From positions 1-64,000 of the forward strand of contig NZ_BCWI01000016.1 of the NCBI RefSeq assembly GCF_001592125.1: DNA of 64,000 bases, read 5' to 3'. The DNA is from Microbacterium hominis NBRC 15708 (lineage in GTDB: Bacteria > Actinomycetota > Actinomycetes > Actinomycetales > Microbacteriaceae). The position numbers and the translations under genes are program-made. Shown here piece by piece: positions 59,724 through 64,000 of the stretch (positions within the stretch are counted from its first letter, which is position 1; the number at the start of each line of letters is the position of its first letter). The notes beneath the pieces are model-generated. The model did not search any database and was not told the DNA's origin. It saw nothing but the letters and a program-made list of their open reading frames with translations.

Positions 59724-60971
59724 TCAGTTCGCGGGGGTCCCGGCGGTGGTGGTGAACAGCGTCGTCAGCGCCTCATCGCGGTTCGCCCCGGTGAGCACGA
59801 TCGAGTTCAGCGCGTCGAGCAGCGCCTTCCCCGTCTCGCCGTCCCAGTTCGGCACGAGCGGCAGCAGGCGCGAGGACGCGAGCTGCTTCGTGTAGACGGA
59901 GACCATCGGATCGCTGGTCAGCGCGCTGTCGGTGAGCGCCGCCTTCACGGTCGGCAGCTGGCCGTCGGACTGGTACCAGCTCACCTGCACGTCGGGCTGC
60001 GACAGGTAGTCGAGCAGCTGGAGCGCGCCGTCCTTGTTCTTCGTGGAGCCCCAGACGCCGAGGTTCGAGCCGGCGAGCAGCGACGTGTCCTTCGCCCCCG
60101 AGGGCACGGTGGTGACGTTCCACTTGCCGGCCAGCTCCGGCGCCGACTGCGAGATGGCGGCCGCGAGGTAGGGGCCGCTGACGAGCATGGGCGTGCTTCC
60201 CGTGATGAAGCCCTGCGTCTGGTCGAAGTCGCTGTTCGTCGGCACGCTCTTGTCGGCGTACAGCCCGGTGTACAGGTCGACGGCCTTGTCGAAGGCGGGG
60301 GTGTCGAAGTCGATCTTCCCCTGGCCGTCGACGATGTCGCCGCCCTGGTCCCACGTCATGATGACCGGGAGGGCGCTGTCCCACTGGGGGATGTAGTACC
60401 CGTACGATCCGTCGCCACGACCGGCCAGGGTCTTCGCGTCGGCGCGCAGCTGGTCCCAGGTGGCGGGCGGGGTGCTGATGCCCGCCGCCTCGAGGATGTC
60501 GCTGCGGTAGAACAGCACGCGGGTGTCCGACACCCACGGCACCGACACGACCTTTCCGCCGATGGCGGTCGCGTCTCCGGCGACCCCGTCGACGAAGCGG
60601 GATGCCGCGAGGTTCTCGTGGCCGGAGAGGGTCGCCTCGTCGAGGGTGAGCAGCGCCCCGCTGTCGGCGTAGGTGCGCAGCTTGGAGAGCCCGATCTGCA
60701 GCACGTCCGGCCCGTCGCCCGAGGCGACCGCCGTCGTGAACTTCTGGTCGACGCTGTCCCACGGGATGGCGACGGTCTTCACGTCGATGCCCGTCTTGTC
60801 TTCGAACGGCTTCACGAGCGCGTCGAAGTGGGCGGAGCTGTCGCCCATGACCCAGACGGTCAGCTCCGTGGTGGTGGTGCCGCCGTCGCCGGGTGCGGAT
60901 GACGAGCATCCGGCGAGGGTGGCTGCGGTCAGGGCGGCGGTGCCCAGAGCGAGCCAGCGCATTCTCTTCAT
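59724..60971 (-). CDS. Sugar-binding lipoprotein of the ABC importer
   Basis: A 415-residue extracellular solute-binding protein (family 1). The signal peptide ends with a lipobox, TLAGC (Cys near 22), followed by a Ser-rich linker. Typical blocks are LTVWVMGDSS at the start of the mature fold and GSTPMLVSGPYLAAAI. It captures an oligosaccharide for the permeases encoded downstream. ATG 60971 has AAAGGA upstream. The promoter with a palindromic operator lies at 61058–61096. Confidence 0.94.
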   Translation of the reverse strand: MKRMRWLALGTAALTAATLAGCSSSAPGDGGTTTTELTVWVMGDSSAHFDALVKPFEDKTGIDVKTVAIPWDSVDQKFTTAVASGDGPDVLQIGLSKLRTYADSGALLTLDEATLSGHENLAASRFVDGVAGDATAIGGKVVSVPWVSDTRVLFYRSDILEAAGISTPPATWDQLRADAKTLAGRGDGSYGYYIPQWDSALPVIMTWDQGGDIVDGQGKIDFDTPAFDKAVDLYTGLYADKSVPTNSDFDQTQGFITGSTPMLVSGPYLAAAISQSAPELAGKWNVTTVPSGAKDTSLLAGSNLGVWGSTKNKDGALQLLDYLSQPDVQVSWYQSDGQLPTVKAALTDSALTSDPMVSVYTKQLASSRLLPLVPNWDGETGKALLDALNSIVLTGANRDEALTTLFTTTAGTPAN

Positions 60972-61057
60972 CGAGATGTCCTTTCGGGGTGCAGGAGGTG
61001 CGGTGCCGAGTCGGGACTCGGCGGCGAGAGGACGGGAAGAGACTCCTTCGTCCTTTC

Positions 61058-61096
61058 TCTAAGCCTTAGATTAAGGCATGTCGGATCTGGCGGCAA
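61058..61096 (-). promoter_or_regulatory. Promoter and operator of the sugar import operon
   Basis: On the minus strand, TTGCCG (61091–61096) and TAATCT (61068–61073) are 17 bases apart. TCTAAGGCTTAGA (61058–61070), a perfect 6-base inverted repeat around one base, overlaps the -10 and start site; GCCTTA-N3-TAAGGC (61063–61077) overlaps it again. This fits a repressor site, most likely for the ROK regulator at the operon's end. Confidence 0.7.
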
Positions 61097-61117
61097 GAGG
61101 AGATCCGCCGCACACGA

Positions 61118-61150
61118 CGCAGGGGGCCGCAGCCATCGCGACCCCCTGCG
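61118..61150 (-). terminator. Terminator of the secreted GH5 gene
   Basis: CGCAGGGGG and CCCCCTGCG form a perfect 9-base stem around a 15-base loop, ten bases beyond the stop codon of the gene on the minus strand and just upstream of the import-operon promoter. Confidence 0.7.
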
Positions 61151-61160
61151 CCGATCGTGC

Positions 61161-63998
61161 TCAGTAGGACGAGTACACCGTCACCTCGTCGATCGACCAC
61201 CACTGCGGCGCGACTCCGGTCTGCGTGATCCGGATGTAGCGGGCGCTCGTCGGTGCGATCGAGATCGGGCGTTTCCAGCCGTACGCGATGCCGGTCGCGG
61301 CCGTCGACCACGTCGACCCGTCGAGCGAGGTCTCGACGGTGAACCCGCGCGGGTAGTCCCACGTCGATCCGCTGTCGGTCTGCACCGTCACCATCGCGAC
61401 CGTGCGGGTCGCACCCATGTCGATGCGGTACCACTCCCCGCCGGTCATGGCCTGACCGCTCTTCCACGAGGTGCCGTTCGCACCGTCGATCCCCGCGCCG
61501 GCTGTGCTGCCGGCCGCGGTCGTGGATGCCGTCGCCGTCCAGCCCGAGTGGCTCACGGCGACCGGGGCGAAGCTCGACAGGCCGCCGGAGTACTTCGCGA
61601 TGGTGGCGACGAAGCGCGCGTTCTGCGTGAAGTTGGCCGTGCCGAACTGCGACAGCTTCGACTGGTAGGTCGCCGCGTCGTCACTGTTGATGACCGGCAC
61701 CGGCTTGCGATCGTCGTAGTACATGCCCCAGTACGCGAAGCCGTCCTCCGCCGATCCCTTGACCTTGTACGACCAGTTCGACCACGACACCTGCGAGGCG
61801 TTGAGGCCCGCCATGAACCGTGCCCAGACGTCGTCGTTGTAGTACAGCGAGTATTCGCCGTAGAGGATGGGCACGCCGGGATTCGACAGCTTCGCGGCCA
61901 GTCCGCCCAGCTCGTTCGTCACGAGCTGGTTCTGCGCCGTCCAGTCCTTCGAGTTCGGCATGTCGTACGGGTGGTACTCGTAGACGACGTTCGTCCACCC
62001 GTAGGTCGACGGCGACGCCAGCTTGTCCAGGCCGAAGAACGCGCCGAGGAAGATCGCGTGATCCGCATCGATGGCGCGCACCGCGGTGTACAGCCGGTTG
62101 TAGTAGTCGCTCTTCTGGGCCACGTCGTCGCTGTCTTCGTTGTAGTCGATCAGCGGCTCGTTGATGAGGTCGTAGCCGGCGACAGCGGGGTTGCCGTTGT
62201 AGCGCGTCGCGATCTTCTTCCAGATGTCCTCCACCCAGTTCTGATACGTGGCGCTGCCCCAGAACCCGTTGGGATTCGGGCCGATGCGACCGCAGGAGCC
62301 CCACGGGCAGCCGCCGCCGGGAACCGTGTGCAGATCGATGAGCACGTAGATCCCGCGGGATGCCGCCTCGTTCACGACCCAGTCGATCTTCGACCAGGGG
62401 TTCGACTTCCAGGTGCCGTCGAGGTTCAGGAACACGTTCCACCCGATCGGCACGCGGATGAAGTTCATCCCCGTGGCCTGGATCGCGTCGAGGTCGTTCG
62501 CCGTGAACCAGGTGTCCTGGTGCGTGCCGACGACGGAGGCCGTGGTGGTGGCGCCGAAGCGCGCGGTCATCGTGTTGGTCAGCGAGTAGTCGTCGTTGTA
62601 GAGACCGGCGGTGAGCTCGCCGATCGACCACCAGTTGCCCGCGCTTGCGGTCTGGGTGAGCCGGAAGTAGCGCGCCGCCTGCGCCGTGAACCCGATCGTC
62701 GAGGCCTTCTTGGTTCCCGCACCGGTGGCCACGGTGCTCCAGCTCGACCCGTCTCGCGACAGCTGGAGCGTGTAGCCGCGCGGCCAGTCGTCCTCGTCGG
62801 TGGTGTTCTTGGCCGTGTCGGTCGTGACGTTGTTGAGGGTGATGAGCGCGCCCATGTCCACCGTCACCGACTGTCCCGGTGCCTGCGCGGCGCCGGTGCT
62901 CCACCGTGTCGAGGTGGTGCCGTCGAGCATGTTCGCGGGGGAGGCGCCCACCGAGGAGGTGACGGCCCATCCGCCGCGGTCGAGCGAGGTTCCACTCGAG
63001 ATCGCGATCTCCGCGACCGACCACCACTGCGACGAGGTGCCGTTGGACGTGATCCGCAGGTAGCGGCCGTTCTTGGTGCCCTGGAAGTCGGCCTGCACGA
63101 CGCGGTTCGCGCCGTAGCCGCTCGCCACCTTCGTCCAGCTCGCGTTGTCGTACGACGTGAACACGTCGTACACCCGGGGATAGTCGTTCGCCGTGGCCGC
63201 GCCGGCGTCGAACAGCACCTTGTCCATGTCGACGTTGCGGCCCAGGTCGACCGTCAGGGACTGTCCGGGCGCCTGCGGGGCGCCGCTCTGCCACACGGTG
63301 GAGACGTTGCCGTCGAGCGTCATCTGGGCGTTCGTGCCGGGGGCGCTGGAGGTCGCGGTGGCCGTGTGCGTGCCGTTGAACAGCACCGGGTCGCTGTAGA
63401 GGTTGATCTCACCGACCGACCACGGCGCCGCGGCGGTGCCGGTCTGCGTGACTCTCACGTACCGCGCCACCTGCGGGCTGAACTTCACCGTGGTGAGACC
63501 GTCCGCTCCGGGCTGGTTCGCCACGCTCGTCCACGTCGAGCCGTTCGACGAGGTCTCGACGGTGAGCGCCCGTGGCCACTGGCCGCCATTGGCCGTGTTG
63601 TCGATCGTGAGCCGGTTGAAGAGGGTGGGCGCCCCCAGGTCGAGGCGGATCCACTCGCCCCCGGCCTGGTTCGCTCCGGTCGTCCATCGGCTCGTGCCCG
63701 ATCCGTCCAGCGCGTTCGCGGGGATGCCCGCCGAGGCCGTCGCGGTCCAGCCGGTGCGGTCGGCGGCGAACTCGCCCAGCGGCGACATCCAGTCCTCCTG
63801 GGTGAGCCATCCACCGATGTTCGTGCCCCGGAGGTTCACGGCGGCGCCCGTGCCCGAGGACTTCTTCAGCACGTTGCCGCTGGCTTTGAGGAAGTCGGCG
63901 GAGGTGAGGGCGGCGGCGTGCGCCGCCGTCACGGGTAGGACGGCGGTCGCCGCCACGGCCGCGGCTGTGACCAGCGCGGCGAGAACATGTCGTTTCAC
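61161..63998 (-). CDS. Secreted GH5-type glucanase with nested F5/8C domains
   Basis: A 945-residue secreted enzyme. A signal peptide (about 1–28) is followed by the GH5 first strand, NLRGTNIGGWLTQEDWMSPL (about 55–74). Then come three F5/8 type C (CBM32-like) domains (about 80–205, 210–335, 340–465), after which GH5 resumes with HQDTWFTANDLDAIQATGMN. The acid/base Glu is in AGYDLINEPL (near 612) and the nucleophile Glu in LYGEYSLYY (near 713). A fourth F5/8C domain ends the protein (about 815–945). The start GTG 63998 is two bases from the window edge, so an upstream start cannot be excluded. It probably feeds the adjacent importer. Confidence 0.9.
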   Translation of the reverse strand: MKRHVLAALVTAAAVAATAVLPVTAAHAAALTSADFLKASGNVLKKSSGTGAAVNLRGTNIGGWLTQEDWMSPLGEFAADRTGWTATASAGIPANALDGSGTSRWTTGANQAGGEWIRLDLGAPTLFNRLTIDNTANGGQWPRALTVETSSNGSTWTSVANQPGADGLTTVKFSPQVARYVRVTQTGTAAAPWSVGEINLYSDPVLFNGTHTATATSSAPGTNAQMTLDGNVSTVWQSGAPQAPGQSLTVDLGRNVDMDKVLFDAGAATANDYPRVYDVFTSYDNASWTKVASGYGANRVVQADFQGTKNGRYLRITSNGTSSQWWSVAEIAISSGTSLDRGGWAVTSSVGASPANMLDGTTSTRWSTGAAQAPGQSVTVDMGALITLNNVTTDTAKNTTDEDDWPRGYTLQLSRDGSSWSTVATGAGTKKASTIGFTAQAARYFRLTQTASAGNWWSIGELTAGLYNDDYSLTNTMTARFGATTTASVVGTHQDTWFTANDLDAIQATGMNFIRVPIGWNVFLNLDGTWKSNPWSKIDWVVNEAASRGIYVLIDLHTVPGGGCPWGSCGRIGPNPNGFWGSATYQNWVEDIWKKIATRYNGNPAVAGYDLINEPLIDYNEDSDDVAQKSDYYNRLYTAVRAIDADHAIFLGAFFGLDKLASPSTYGWTNVVYEYHPYDMPNSKDWTAQNQLVTNELGGLAAKLSNPGVPILYGEYSLYYNDDVWARFMAGLNASQVSWSNWSYKVKGSAEDGFAYWGMYYDDRKPVPVINSDDAATYQSKLSQFGTANFTQNARFVATIAKYSGGLSSFAPVAVSHSGWTATASTTAAGSTAGAGIDGANGTSWKSGQAMTGGEWYRIDMGATRTVAMVTVQTDSGSTWDYPRGFTVETSLDGSTWSTAATGIAYGWKRPISIAPTSARYIRITQTGVAPQWWSIDEVTVYSSY

Positions 63999-64000
63999 GA

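Overview
The window is high-GC actinobacterial DNA and most likely comes from a member of the Microbacteriaceae, close to Microbacterium. The basis is the codon composition, the gene order ppiA–crgA–class E sortase–trpG/pabA–pknB–pknA–pbpA–rodA–pstP–fhaB–fhaA–tRNA-Leu (the conserved origin-proximal cell-wall block of Actinobacteria), NucS, and an Mrp antiporter with a fused A/B subunit. The genus is an inference, because no rRNA gene is present.

Layout. 1–14.5 kb: housekeeping and cell-envelope block. On the minus strand fhaA, fhaB, pstP, rodA, pbpA, pknA and then pknB form one phospho-signalling and septal/elongation peptidoglycan operon with ATGA/GTGA overlaps. On the plus strand are ppiA, a rhomboid protease, a class E sortase, a small membrane protein and a TrpG/PabA-type amidotransferase. 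tRNA-Leu(CAG) follows. 14.7–19.7 kb: small accessory genes (GNAT, two GntR regulators, AraC, SHOCT membrane protein, MFS transporter) with clear palindromic operators. 19.9–24.7 kb: a compact class III lanthipeptide locus, all on the minus strand: LanKC synthetase, a 38-residue precursor peptide, a sensor kinase and a LuxR-type response regulator. The precursor sits in the lanKC–kinase junction and carries two S-x2-S-x2-C motifs, the signature of labionin-type rings. This is the most novel system in the window.

24.9–31.6 kb: a GntR paralogue, a cold-shock protein, a HAD phosphatase, NucS, a small island with two truncated genes around a secreted DUF2690-like protein, and a divergent MFS/LacI pair. 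31.7–37.9 kb: a complete mrp (mnh) Na+/H+ antiporter operon. 38.1–43.5 kb: a two-gene FAD oxidoreductase/SRPBCC operon and a TetR–ABC-like–YhgE/Pip operon. 43.7–55.1 kb: argG, a 2,409-residue cell-wall-anchored surface protein, purA and a beta-propeller lactonase. 55.2–64 kb: a carbohydrate locus with a ROK repressor, an intracellular GH5 glycosidase, a CUT1-type ABC importer and a secreted GH5 enzyme in which three F5/8C (CBM32-like) domains interrupt the catalytic domain.

Recurring themes are 4-bp translational overlaps inside operons, -10-like hexamers 6–7 bases before many start codons (suggesting leaderless mRNAs), and a dispersed GC-rich inverted repeat at three intergenic sites. Domain and family assignments come from reading motifs; no database search was run.
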